NCBI GenBank assembly: GCA_016713275.1
Contig: JADJPL010000013.1
Coordinates: 1 to 64,000, forward strand
DNA: 64,000 nucleotides
Source of the DNA: Haliscomenobacter sp.
Lineage (GTDB): Bacteria; Bacteroidota; Bacteroidia; Chitinophagales; Saprospiraceae
Reading direction: 5' to 3'
The notes under the pieces are model-generated. The model ran no database searches. It worked only from the letters and a program-made list of their open reading frames with translations, and was not told the origin of the DNA. Numbering within the stretch: position 1 is the first letter of the stretch; each line of letters opens with the position of its first letter. Positions 11,023 through 19,259 of this stretch are shown here, piece after piece. A program made the translations under genes and the position numbers.

Positions 11023-11388
11023 CAAAGCCTTACTAGCCTTCCATTTAGTGGGCTAGTCGGGATAAACGTGGGTTTGTTTGGCTGGAGTGGTGGGATAGGC
11101 CTGTCCATTTTAGTGAGGACTGTCCCGTCAAAGCCTTACTAAGCCCTTCCTTCGGTCGGGCTACCTGCGGCTAAGTCGGGATAAACTGCCACGGTGGGTT
11201 TTGTTTGGCTGGAGTGGGCGGGATAGCGCCTGTCCATTTTAGTGAGGACTGTCCCGTCAAAGCCTTACTAAGCCCTTCCTTCGGTCGGGCTAAGTGCGGC
11301 TAAGTCGGGATAAACTGGCACGGTGGGTTTTGTTTGGCTGGAGTGGGTGGGGTAGCGCCTGTCCATTTTAGTGAGGACTGTCCCGTCC
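10993..11388 (+). repeat. 129-bp tandem units containing the CRISPR repeat core
   Basis: After the last spacer, the segment CCTGTCCATTTTAGTGAGG plus an altered tail (ACTGTCCCGTC) recurs at 10993 (eroded), 11100, 11229 and 11358. The full units are spaced by exactly 129 bp. Between them lies the same roughly 100-bp sequence, containing an AGCCC/GGGCT hairpin, not a unique spacer. This trailer-end structure is a duplication of a degenerate repeat plus flank, not ordinary array growth. Confidence 0.85.
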
Positions 11389-11699
11389 AAGCCCGTTTGA
11401 ACCTGTTTCCCATAAACGGAAAGACCCCCGCCTGACGCCTGATTCCCTGCGCCTTGCGCCCCAGCTAAGGGGGCGAAGATGGGTTCGCGAGTGCGATACC
11501 CCGCCCAACCCGCCAACAGAATACTTGGGGCCGGGAGGCGCGCGCATGCCAAGAGCGGGTTGACTTTGCTGTTTTATCCCTCCCGCACGTCCGAGACGTG
11601 CCGATAGGCATTCAAGTCTGGAGACTTGAACGAGCGTTGGGCGATGGGCGAGGGTGGGTTTTCGGTTGCAACCGTTGGGTCTACAAACCTTGGGCCTCT

Positions 11700-12520
11700 C
11701 CGAGGCCGGCACCGCTTTCGGCAAGCAACGCGTGGCAATTGGACCCTGCGGGCGGCTCACCCCCTTTAGGCTAATCTTATAGTATTTTTCATAACTAATG
11801 GCTTGTCCCTGCATTGCCCTCCGCAGCCCGGAGCCCGTGGGAAACGCTGGTCCCGTTCGAAGAACGGGATCGCCTTATGGGGTCAACCGCCCGGCATGGA
11901 GGAAAAACGCAATGCCTGGCTGTTCCAAGCGGTTGAAGCCCATAAAGCACCCTTTAGGCTAATCCATAACTAACGGCTTGTTTCTGAATTGCCCTCCGCA
12001 GCCCGGAGCCCGTGGGAAACGCCGTTCCCGTTCGAAGAACGGGATCGCCTTATGGGATCAACCGCTTGGCATGCAGGTGAAACACAACGATCGGTGTTCC
12101 AAGCGGTTGAAGCCCATAAAGCGAAGGCGTTTGCCACGGAGTCCGCCAAGGGCGAAAGGAGCGCCTTTTTTGGTTCTTTTTTGGGCGAGCAAAAAGAACA
12201 AACCCCGAGGCCGGGGGGCAAAACGGAAGTCTACAAACGTTGGGCCTCTCCGAGACCTGCAACCGCTTTCGGCAAGCAACGGGCAATTGGACCTGCGGGC
12301 GGCTCACCCCCTTAGGGGCCGGGGGGCGGCAACCTCTCGGTGAGGGCGGCCGCTTTCGGCAAGCAACGCGCGGCAATTGGACCCTGCGGGCGGCTCACCC
12401 CCTTTAGGGGGCCGGGGGGCGAGCGCGGGCCAACCCCTCTCCGAGGCCGGCCAACCGCTTTCGGCAAGCAACGCGCGGCAATTGGACTCTGCGGGCGGCT
12501 CCCCCCCTTTTGGGGCTAAT
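11700..12520. repeat. Degenerate direct repeats of about 60-110 bp
   Basis: The segment CCGCTTTCGGCAAGCAACG followed by a GCAATTGGACCCTGCGGGCGG-like stretch and a pyrimidine/purine-rich tail occurs near 11708, 12258, 12350 and 12456. It is interleaved with the structured module at 11811-12240. Long open frames here are repeat translations without conserved protein features. No gene is supported between 11400 and 12635. Confidence 0.7.
11811..12240 (+). repeat. Dispersed structured repeat module, two direct copies
   Basis: One partial copy (11811-11955) and one full copy (11990-12225) of a module that recurs in reverse orientation at 19260-20540. It is rich in potential stems: CCCGTTCGAAGAACGGG, CAACCGCTTGG pairing with CCAAGCGGTTG, and TTATGGG pairing with CCCATAA, followed by a segment that would fold GTTCTTTTTT against AAAAAAGAAC in the other copies. 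It looks like a mobile or RNA-structured intergenic repeat, not a gene. Confidence 0.7.
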
Positions 12521-12635
12521 CTCGTATAAGGATATCCAGCTTTTTTAGAAAAAAAATCAAAACCCACCGCAAGTTTCCGCATCCTTTTGTTCCCAATAGA
12601 ATACGTTGCAAAATAAACGTGGGAGCTCAGAAAAG

Positions 12636-13193
12636 ATGGATAAGGAATCGGATCTTATTGAAAAGCTAAAGCAGGGGAATGAGGCTGCCTATCAGGAGGT
12701 GTGCGCTAAGTATCAAGACCATATTTTCAATCTGATTCTTCCTATTGTTCAGTCTGTTACCGATGCCGAAGATCTGACGCAGGAAACCTTTGTCGATGTA
12801 TTTATGCATATTGACCGGTTTAACCAAAAGGCTAAATTGGCTACATGGCTCTATCGCATTGCTGCCAACAAAGCCCTCAACCATCGGCGTTATTGGAAGG
12901 CTAAAAAAAGATTTTCGGTGGTTTTGTCCATTTTCAGTTTGTTGCCCCAGGAGGAATCCCCGGACTTTGCCCATCCACTTGCCGTGCTGGAAGAAAAAGA
13001 AAAGACTGCGCTGCTTTATAAAGCGATCGATGCGTTACCGGCTAAACAACGCGAGGCTTTTGTGCTGCGGCAAACAGAGGATAGGAGTTATGCTGAAATT
13101 GCAGAAATTATGCAAGCCAGTATCGCTTCGGTAGAATCCCTTTTATTCAGAGCCAAACAAAATTTGCAGAACTATTTGCAAGGCAGGGTTTGA
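12636..13193 (+). CDS. RNA polymerase ECF sigma factor
   Basis: A 185-residue sigma-70 family factor that would direct RNA polymerase to a small regulon. The start is ATG 12636; the frame opens 30 bases earlier at a TTG but MDKESDLIEKLKQGNEAAY is the usual ECF beginning. Region 2 carries DAEDLTQETFVDVF and the helix around TWLYRIAANKALNHRR; region 4 has LPAKQREAFVLRQTEDRSYAEIAEIM with a helix-turn-helix near residues 145-175. Two small genes follow closely, one a single-span membrane protein and one a CpxP-like periplasmic protein, the arrangement of a metal- or stress-sensing sigma cassette. Confidence 0.93.
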   Translation: MDKESDLIEKLKQGNEAAYQEVCAKYQDHIFNLILPIVQSVTDAEDLTQETFVDVFMHIDRFNQKAKLATWLYRIAANKALNHRRYWKAKKRFSVVLSIFSLLPQEESPDFAHPLAVLEEKEKTALLYKAIDALPAKQREAFVLRQTEDRSYAEIAEIMQASIASVESLLFRAKQNLQNYLQGRV

Positions 13194-13224
13194 GTATAAC
13201 TAATTGATAATTAATTTTTTTAAA

Positions 13225-13506
13225 ATGGAAAATGGGAGGGACGACAATTTAAACATACCGCGTTTGCCCTTGCCGTCGGATGTGTTCGAAGGAGTTAGCA
13301 GGCGAATGCGGATGCGCCGAATCGAGGCCCAAAAGTCGCGCCTGTGGATGGCTACCGCTTCGTTCCTTTTACTTGTATTGGCAGGCGCCCATGTTGGAAT
13401 AATTCTTTCGAATAATAGGGGAGCAGACAATCGGGTTTCTCAAAATGAGACGGAGGTCTTGTATGAAGCCTATTTTAAATCCACCAAAGACCTGTTCAAT
13501 GAATAA
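13225..13506 (+). CDS. Probable membrane anti-sigma factor (short, single transmembrane helix)
   Basis: A 93-residue protein from ATG 13225, 31 bases after the sigma gene; the open frame extends seven codons upstream but without a better start. A polar N-terminal half of about 45 residues (PLPSDVFEGVSRRMRMRRIE) precedes one hydrophobic helix (WMATASFLLLVLAGAHVGII). The C-terminal part would be periplasmic. No zinc-binding anti-sigma motif is present. By size, topology and position it matches CnrY-type anti-sigma factors, which is inference from context. Its stop overlaps the next start. Confidence 0.6.
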   Translation: MENGRDDNLNIPRLPLPSDVFEGVSRRMRMRRIEAQKSRLWMATASFLLLVLAGAHVGIILSNNRGADNRVSQNETEVLYEAYFKSTKDLFNE

Positions 13507-13939
13507 CAAATGGCTAAAATATGTCACCGGCTTTGCATTGATCATCAATTTAGGCGCGCTAGCATTTTGGGCTATCCGAAAGCCGCCGTTGCCGCCTGAG
13601 GATGTCCTGGTGAATGCCTTGAAATTAAATGATGCGCAACGCCGGGAGTTCGCGATACTGAAAGCGCAAAACCATGCGGTACGCGACAGTTTGTCCCAGG
13701 TGATGCGCCGGTATCGTCAATCTATCTATAGCCGTCCAATTCCTGCTGCCAACGCTGCAGAAACCGATTCGCTCATCTCGGCCATTGCCCAAACGTATGC
13801 TCATATAGAGCGGTCAAGCTACCAGCACTTCTCGGATATCCGCACGCTTTGCGGTGCGGAACAACAAGCGCAATTAGACGCCCTGTTGGTTGAAATCACG
13901 AGTGCTTCCCATAAGAAACCGCATCAAGAGCGCCATTGA
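13499..13939 (+). CDS. Membrane-anchored periplasmic metal/stress sensor of CnrX/CpxP type
   Basis: A 146-residue protein whose ATG (13499) overlaps the previous stop, implying coupled translation. An N-terminal membrane helix (YVTGFALIINLGALAFWAI) is followed by an all-helical periplasmic domain: LNDAQRREFAILKAQNHAVRDSL, later HIERSSYQHFSDIRTLCGAEQQAQL. This is the layout of CpxP/Spy/CnrX heavy-metal-sensor proteins. A LTxxQ motif is not exact. Together with the sigma factor and the single-span protein it forms a likely signalling trio. Confidence 0.65.
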   Translation: MNNKWLKYVTGFALIINLGALAFWAIRKPPLPPEDVLVNALKLNDAQRREFAILKAQNHAVRDSLSQVMRRYRQSIYSRPIPAANAAETDSLISAIAQTYAHIERSSYQHFSDIRTLCGAEQQAQLDALLVEITSASHKKPHQERH

Positions 13940-14029
13940 CCGCCGGTGCGCAATTGGCCCAATCCACGCCAGCGCTGAAATCAAACAGCAGTGTACGATT
14001 GCTCATTCTAAATACTTTAATCTTAAGTT

Positions 14030-14989
14030 ATGAACGTAAACGGGTTGATTTTTTTTCTTTCTATCGGTGCATTGTTCGCTTGTGATAAGGACGAGGACCT
14101 TACGACGGATGATTCCGCAGGAACGGTGGTGAAGGTTAATTCTGCCCACTTTTTAACTGCGGGGCTTGCTGAACCAATTTCCATTGTTTCCAAGGCGCTA
14201 TCAAATGGAACGACCGCAGATTGTTACCAAATTGTCACAAAAAGCACGCCTTCCGACCATGCACAAGGGCCCTGGTGCCCTGTGAATATTACAGATGATG
14301 CCAGCAAGGGCGGTATTTGGTTAGAAGGCGGAAATGTCTACGATGTAGATGGCGCTTTTATTAAAAACCTCGCTACATTTTACAAAGACAATACCTGGCA
14401 AATGTACAATCCCGCTACCGGCGCGATTACCAGAACTACTACGCAGGCGGAATGCCAGGCGGCGGCCAATCCCAATGTTGGCGCGGAGTACAAAAACTAC
14501 TGCGTGGAATGTTTGCCCTCTTATGTATCGTCTATTACCAAAACCTACTACATCCCAGTGACGCCAGTGAAGCTGACTTCTCCGGTACGTTTTGCGGCAG
14601 GACCGGGTTCTACGGGCCCGTCTGCCAGAGGGCTCGCATTTAACGGCGTGGTATTCGATGCTCCCGCGCCGGTGAGCGCCATTTGGGCGCCTATGCGCTT
14701 GCCCCTTTTGACGATGCGGGCGGACATATCAACCTAGGCTGGCTACCATTACCATGCTGCCAATGGAAAAACAACAAAAATTACCCAATCCGATGGACAT
14801 GCGGCCATGATTGGCTATGCGTTGGATGGGTTCGGAATCTACGAACGGGTGGGTGCTGATGGCACTGAACCAACCGATTTGGATGCAAGCAGAGGCCATT
14901 ATGATAGTGTGAGGGGCTACCACTAGCACGTTGACAAAGCTGGGGCAAATAATTTTATCAATAGCCTGGCGGGGGCTTACGCCAAATAG
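14030..14989 (+). pseudogene. YHYH-domain exported protein, broken by two frameshifts and one nonsense codon
   Basis: An N-terminal signal (FFLSIGALFAC, lipobox-like cysteine) and the first part of a YHYH-family protein run in one frame to about 14690. The next part GAYALAPFDDAGGHINL is in another frame, and YHYHAANGKTTKITQSDGHAAMIGYALDGFGIYE in a third. The second signature YHYHVDKAGANNFI is interrupted: TAC CAC TAG CAC at 14918-14929, so the tyrosine codon has become amber. Coding resumes to TAG 14987. The family is secreted, often near metal-related genes; its exact role is not established. It sits behind the sigma cassette. Confidence 0.75.
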
Positions 14990-15014
14990 CGCACTACTGG
15001 ACATTTTGGGAACT

Positions 15015-15047
15015 AGACCTTCCGGGTTTCGCAAACCTGGAAGGTCT
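15015..15047. repeat. Intergenic hairpin, 15-bp arms
   Basis: AGACCTTCCGGGTTT (15015-15029) faces AAACCTGGAAGGTCT (15033-15047) with a single G-T mismatch and a 3-nt loop. It is a small palindromic intergenic element. Confidence 0.7.
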
Positions 15048-15118
15048 GGGCCCCAGGAAAACGAAAATGCCCAGCAGTGTGGCCAAACAGTCTCTTTTCC
15101 TATTTTTTTCCAGTTTGT

Positions 15119-15164
15119 GGACTTCTTTGGAGCATGCCCATAGCAGCATGCTCCAAAGAAGTCC
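15119..15164. terminator. Perfect 19-bp hairpin, possible terminator
   Basis: GGACTTCTTTGGAGCATGC (15119-15137) and its exact complement (15146-15164) enclose an 8-nt loop. It lies after the YHYH pseudogene and before the next start. There is no T run, so a palindromic repeat is equally likely. Confidence 0.55.
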
Positions 15165-15195
15165 CTATGCTGCCGCAACGATAAAATGGTAAATC

Positions 15196-15699
15196 ATGAA
15201 ATTGAAAACAAGTTTTTGTCTGCTCCTTTTTTTACCTTTTTTAAATCCCTCTTTTGCCCATAGCCCGGATCTTTCCAGTATTATGGTATACGAGCAAAAT
15301 GGGAAAACTAACCTGGTCATCAAAAGCGCGTTAACCGCTTTTGAAGAAGAGATTAAGTACCACTTCGGCGCAAATGCCTACCAAACACCCGAAGCTTTTG
15401 TGGAGTTATTGGTACTCTACTTTAAAAAGAGTTGCGTTGTCGTCAGCAATCAGGATACCCTTCAATTCATAAACCCTCAGATTCAACTCGGGCACGAAAC
15501 TACCTTGTTTTGTGAGCTGGCCAATATGCCGGAGCAGATTGATTCTTTTTATATTAAAAACGCATTGTTCAGAGATATGCCTAACAACCTTTGCGAGCTA
15601 ATTCTCCATATCAACGGGTTGCCGCAAAAACAGTATATTTTGGATAACCGAAATAATCAAGAGGAAAGCTGTATTTCAAACGTGCATTGGGTTTGTTGA
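15196..15699 (+). CDS. Secreted protein of unknown function
   Basis: A 167-residue protein with a clear signal peptide (MKLKTSFCLLLFLPFLNPSFA, cleavage before HSPD). The mature part is a mixed strand-rich domain with four cysteines, for example FFKKSC-type and CELANMPEQI segments. I do not recognise a family, though the size and N-terminus recall small exported Bacteroidota proteins next to permease genes. Its TGA stop overlaps the ATG of a 36-residue membrane peptide, so the two are probably co-translated. Confidence 0.65.
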   Translation: MKLKTSFCLLLFLPFLNPSFAHSPDLSSIMVYEQNGKTNLVIKSALTAFEEEIKYHFGANAYQTPEAFVELLVLYFKKSCVVVSNQDTLQFINPQIQLGHETTLFCELANMPEQIDSFYIKNALFRDMPNNLCELILHINGLPQKQYILDNRNNQEESCISNVHWVC

Positions 15700-15809
15700 T
15701 GAAAAGGAAATACTTCCGACCCAAATTATTTTGGTTTCTCTGGCTCCCTGCCTTGATCATTATGGGCCTCGGCGCTATGTTAACCATCAAAAGTTCAGGA
15801 GCCGGATAA
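15699..15809 (+). CDS. Small membrane protein (36 residues), translationally coupled
   Basis: The start ATG overlaps the stop of the secreted-protein gene (TGATG). The product begins MKRKYFRPKLFWFLWLPAL and has one hydrophobic segment (LFWFLWLPALIIMGLGAML) behind a basic N-terminus, then ends at TAA 15807. It is either a genuine short membrane peptide or the stub of a longer gene; the downstream sequence is repeat-derived. Confidence 0.4.
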   Translation: MKRKYFRPKLFWFLWLPALIIMGLGAMLTIKSSGAG

Positions 15810-15860
15810 GGGAGCGCCCCGTTACAGCCATTCAGCTAAATAGCGACCAAGAGTACGGCC

Positions 15861-16000
15861 GGGCCTGTCTCAAAAGACCGTTCTTTGCCACCGGCATAAA
15901 GTTTTATTTTCTTTTTTCAATTCTAATAAAAAAATTGCTCTGCAATTTTTTATTAAAAAAAAAATACTTTAACCAGGGGCGAAAACGGTCTTTGGTGCCC
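15861..16000. mobile_element. MITE-like long palindrome, copy 1 (one end eroded)
   Basis: Begins GGGCCTGTCTCAAAAGACCG, has an AT-rich centre with AAAAAATTGC/GCAATTTTTT arms, and ends in an inverted counterpart that stops at GGTCTTT, lacking the outer terminal bases. Two fuller copies are at 36916-37069 and 41124-41277. No transposase is present. It abuts the end of the ABC ATPase gene. Confidence 0.7.
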
Positions 16001-16003
16001 TCT

Positions 16004-16807
16004 CTACGACGGAAGGACCACGTCCACCCCGTCTGCCTGAGCGACCCGGCAGACGTCTCCGAACAAGCGCCGCAGGACGTTCTGATCCAGGGCGCGCCGG
16101 GGAGGCCCCTGACTGGCTACACGCCGGTCTTCTCCCAAAACGATTACCTGCTCGCAAAACCACAGCACATGATTGGGGTCGTGGGTACAAACCAGCACCG
16201 TCCGCCCCTGGCCGGCTATTTCCCGGAGCAGATTCCAGATCAGCAACTGGTTCTTAAAGTCCAGCGAGGAAGTAGGCTCGTCCAGAAAGATCAGGGGCGT
16301 GTCCTGGGCCAGTGCCCGGGCGATCAGCGTAAGCTGGCGCTGTCCACCGCTCAGCGCGTTGTAGTTTTTGTGCGCCAGGTGGTCTATGTTCAGCATGGAC
16401 AAGACCTCCATCACTTTTTCCCGGTCGGCGTTCCCGCTGCCCCAGAATCCGTTCATATGCGGGGAGCGGCCCATGAGGGCCACTTCGCGAACGGTGAACG
16501 GAAAGGCCGCCTTGTGCTCCTGAGGAACATAAGCCGCCCATTTGGCCATAGCGGACACATTCATCTCCCGGATAGGCTTTCCGCCGAAATAGATCGCCCC
16601 CGATTTGGGCTGCAAAAAGTTCAGGCAGCATTTAAACAGCGTCGTTTTGCCAGACCCGTTTGGCCCAAATAAAGCGCAGAGCTGCCCTTCGCCCGCCTCG
16701 AACGTGATGTCGCGCAGGATTTCATGCGCGCCATAAGAAAAAGCATAGTTGATCAACGGTCGGCAAGGGGGTGATTTTTCGCTAGCATCGCGCTTTTTAC
16801 AATCCAT
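16004..16807 (-). CDS. ABC transporter ATP-binding protein (iron/siderophore/cobalamin type)
   Basis: The ATPase of a type II importer, 267 residues. Walker A is GPNGSGKT (about 48-55), the Q-loop lies in YVPQEHK, the signature is LSGGQRQ (about 152-158), Walker B is LIFLDEP (about 172-178), followed by a D-loop SLD and the switch histidine in VCTHD. The spacing and SALSGGQRQL-like signature fit the FecE/BtuD/FhuC group. It starts nine bases after the permease stop, in an operon ordered binding protein, permease, ATPase. Confidence 0.93.
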   Translation of the reverse strand: MDCKKRDASEKSPPCRPLINYAFSYGAHEILRDITFEAGEGQLCALFGPNGSGKTTLFKCCLNFLQPKSGAIYFGGKPIREMNVSAMAKWAAYVPQEHKAAFPFTVREVALMGRSPHMNGFWGSGNADREKVMEVLSMLNIDHLAHKNYNALSGGQRQLTLIARALAQDTPLIFLDEPTSSLDFKNQLLIWNLLREIAGQGRTVLVCTHDPNHVLWFCEQVIVLGEDRRVASQGPPRRALDQNVLRRLFGDVCRVAQADGVDVVLPS

Positions 16808-16816
16808 TCAGCTGCC

Positions 16817-17872
16817 TCAAAATAGGTCTTTCCCTTTGTTTCGCAACAGATAAAGCAAATAGGGCGCTCCCAGCAGCGAGGTGATGATCCCCACCGGGAT
16901 TTCCGCCTGGATGAGGGTGCGCGCCAGGGTGTCGCAGATAATCAGGTACAGGGCGCCCATAATCGCCGACATGGGCAATACGAAGCGGTGATCGGGCCCA
17001 AGAAGCATGCGCGCGGCATGCGGCATCATCAATCCGATCCACGCGATAATGCCGCACGCCGAAACAGACAAAGCCGTGATGAAGGTCGCTAAGGCAACCA
17101 AAACGACTTTGTACCTTTCCGGATGCACGCCCAGCGCGCGGGCTTCTTCGTCGCCCATCGACAACACATTCAGCTTCCAGGAAAGGGCCCAGATCAACGT
17201 GAAACCGGCCAGCACTCCGGGAAGGACGATGCGCACATCCGGCCAACTGACGTGATAAAACCCGCCCATATACCAAAAGACGATTTCGCGCAGCGCGGCG
17301 TCGTTGGCCAGGTATTTCAGGACGGACACCAGCGCGGTAGCGATCGAGCCAATGAGCACCCCGGCCAGCACCAGCGCGACTACGGGCGTATCTCCGTTGC
17401 GCCGGGCCAGGGCGTAAGCGGAAAAAACGGCGATAGCGCCTCCTGCAAAAGCCATCAACTGGATGGAGAGAAAGAATTTGGGAAAAACAATCCCCAGCGC
17501 GGCCCCAAAGGCGGCTCCCGCCGAAACCCCCAGGATATAGGGCTCCACCAGAGGGTTGCGAAAACAACCTTGATACACCGCTCCGGAACTGGCCAGCGCA
17601 ATGCCTACGCCTATCGCCAGAAGAATGCGCGGAAGCCGGATTTCCCAAATGATGGTGTGGAGCACCGTTCGTTCGTCTCCGGGAGGAAAACCTTGCGGGG
17701 CGGCAATAGTGGCCAGCGTTTCCCATAGCCCCGGTTTATAGGCGCCTATCAGCAAAGCGGCAAATGCGGAGACGCACAACAGCCCGGCGGCCAGGATAAT
17801 CCACACGACCTTTCGGTTTTGGGCGAAAGGGCCGGTAGTAAACCATGCGTCAAGCGTTCTTGGTGTTCCCAT
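16817..17872 (-). CDS. FecCD-family ABC transporter permease
   Basis: A 351-residue permease with about ten hydrophobic spans. It contains WEIRLPRILLAIGVGIALASSGAVYQ near residue 75-100, the FecCD hallmark R-L-P-R followed by a GxxLxxSGxxxQ-type helix, and GIIAWIGLMMPHAARMLLGPDHR near 275-298, matching the conserved G-L-x-x-P-H-x-x-R motif. It imports iron chelates, haem or cobalamin using the neighbouring ATPase and binding protein. The start ATG lies three bases past the binding-protein stop. Confidence 0.93.
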   Translation of the reverse strand: MGTPRTLDAWFTTGPFAQNRKVVWIILAAGLLCVSAFAALLIGAYKPGLWETLATIAAPQGFPPGDERTVLHTIIWEIRLPRILLAIGVGIALASSGAVYQGCFRNPLVEPYILGVSAGAAFGAALGIVFPKFFLSIQLMAFAGGAIAVFSAYALARRNGDTPVVALVLAGVLIGSIATALVSVLKYLANDAALREIVFWYMGGFYHVSWPDVRIVLPGVLAGFTLIWALSWKLNVLSMGDEEARALGVHPERYKVVLVALATFITALSVSACGIIAWIGLMMPHAARMLLGPDHRFVLPMSAIMGALYLIICDTLARTLIQAEIPVGIITSLLGAPYLLYLLRNKGKDLF

Positions 17873-17875
17873 GCA

Positions 17876-19132
17876 TTAAAAATTGGCTTCCACCATCCAA
17901 TCCAGCCACTGCGCCGAACGCAGTTTCTTCGCGGTGGGTTCGTCTACCCCATACAGGTCCTTATAAAATCCAAGCACCCATTCGTGCACCTTCCAGGTAG
18001 AAAAAAGCTCCGGGTGGGCTGCTTTGGCGGTGATGAGCAGCTCTATCGGGTATTCCAGGCGCTTGGCGCAATTGCAGGGCATCCAGGGCAGAGCATATAC
18101 CCGGCGGTTCTGCAAGGCTTTCAGCGACTGGGGGTTTTGGAAATAGGGCGCTTCGTATAATTCCCGGGGCGGATGGTATCCGGACGAGGTGGGCAAGAGA
18201 ATGACATCGGGATTGAGCGTCAGGATCTGCTCGGCGCTCAAAATCAGCGCGGAAGATCGTCCGCCCGGCCCCTCGTAAGCGTTGCGGGCATGGGCATAAG
18301 CTTCTATGAAATGCGATTCCATGGTGTCGGTCCCCTTGGTATTGGCTGCCGCTCCGCCCGACCGGGCCTTGGGGGATAAACCGAGCAGGAGCACCCGCGG
18401 CCGCTCTTTTTCTGCCAGCGCCGCAGTTTGTTGTTGCACCTCCCGCGCTTTTTCTTCCAGCATCCGCGCGAGTTTCCCTGCCTGCTCCGCTTTGCCAAAA
18501 AGCTGCCCCAATAAGCGGATTTCTTCCGAGATGCTTTCCAGCGTATGGGTGGTAGCGCACGTAGCGCTGTTGAGCACAACTACCGGAATGCCCAGCGATG
18601 CCATGCGCTGGAGCGCCTGGATGGTTTTTTCGTCTTCCAGGCATCCGAACGTGCAGGAGCCGGCGCGCAAAATCACCACGTCGGGGGCCAACTGGGCCAG
18701 CCGTTCGTAGTTGAGCGCGGCATTGGAAGCGGCAACCAGAGGCAGTTCCTGCAAAAAAGGATGCAGGACGCTTACCGGGTTCCGGCCGTTTTCGTAGGCG
18801 TACGCCGTTCCGGAGATCGTTTCAAATTCGTAGTTGAAATTGCGTTGGATGCAGGTAGACCCCAGCCCAACCATCTTGTCGATTTCCCCCAGTCCTGCCA
18901 TTACGCTGGCCGTAAACCCATCGTCAATGGAAACTACCCGCCGGCTTTTAACGGGAACCGTCACCTCGACTCCCCGCATGTCCACGACCGTGAAAACGTC
19001 TTGTTTGTGCAGCGGCTTTCCCGGGTCGCCGCCGGTTTTGCGGCAACTGGGGGCAAGGATCAACACCGCGCAGAGGAGGAGCCACTGGCAGCCAGGCAGA
19101 AGGGATTTGGAATTGGTCGGCAAGCCGTTCAT
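17876..19132 (-). CDS. ABC transporter substrate-binding lipoprotein (PF01497 type), cysteine-rich
   Basis: A 418-residue periplasmic binding protein; ATG 19132 is chosen because the lipoprotein signal (WLLLCAVLILAPSC) follows it, whereas the upstream 15 codons look non-coding. The fold is indicated by RRVVSIDDGFTASVMAGLGEIDKMVGLG, YERLAQLAPDVVILR and NPDVILLPTSSGY. Mature cysteines cluster in SCTFGCLED, NSATCATTHT and WMPCNCAKRLEYP, unusual for this family and possibly linked to metal or cofactor binding. It leads the three-gene importer operon. Likely substrate is an iron chelate, but it is not proven. Confidence 0.85.
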   Translation of the reverse strand: MNGLPTNSKSLLPGCQWLLLCAVLILAPSCRKTGGDPGKPLHKQDVFTVVDMRGVEVTVPVKSRRVVSIDDGFTASVMAGLGEIDKMVGLGSTCIQRNFNYEFETISGTAYAYENGRNPVSVLHPFLQELPLVAASNAALNYERLAQLAPDVVILRAGSCTFGCLEDEKTIQALQRMASLGIPVVVLNSATCATTHTLESISEEIRLLGQLFGKAEQAGKLARMLEEKAREVQQQTAALAEKERPRVLLLGLSPKARSGGAAANTKGTDTMESHFIEAYAHARNAYEGPGGRSSALILSAEQILTLNPDVILLPTSSGYHPPRELYEAPYFQNPQSLKALQNRRVYALPWMPCNCAKRLEYPIELLITAKAAHPELFSTWKVHEWVLGFYKDLYGVDEPTAKKLRSAQWLDWMVEANF

Positions 19133-19259
19133 TTTTCCAGCTAAGATGCAGTATTGCCGGCGTCCGGCCAAGAACATCGTTTATTATGTTCGCATGAAAT
19201 CTGCTTTTTACCGGCGCCGTTTGGCACATTCCGACCTTGTCAAGCGCTATTGACCAAAG

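Noticed and set aside
11268..12582. Several overlapping 80-150 codon frames on both strands
   Set aside because: They cover repeat modules, coincide on opposite strands and contain no protein motif.
15731..16672. A 313-codon plus-strand frame
   Set aside because: It overlaps the ABC ATPase on the opposite strand, which has complete Walker and signature motifs; the long frame is a GC-rich shadow.
19081..19140. A GCCACTGGC string suggesting a cobalamin riboswitch
   Set aside because: It is inside the coding region for the binding-protein signal peptide and the other riboswitch features are missing.
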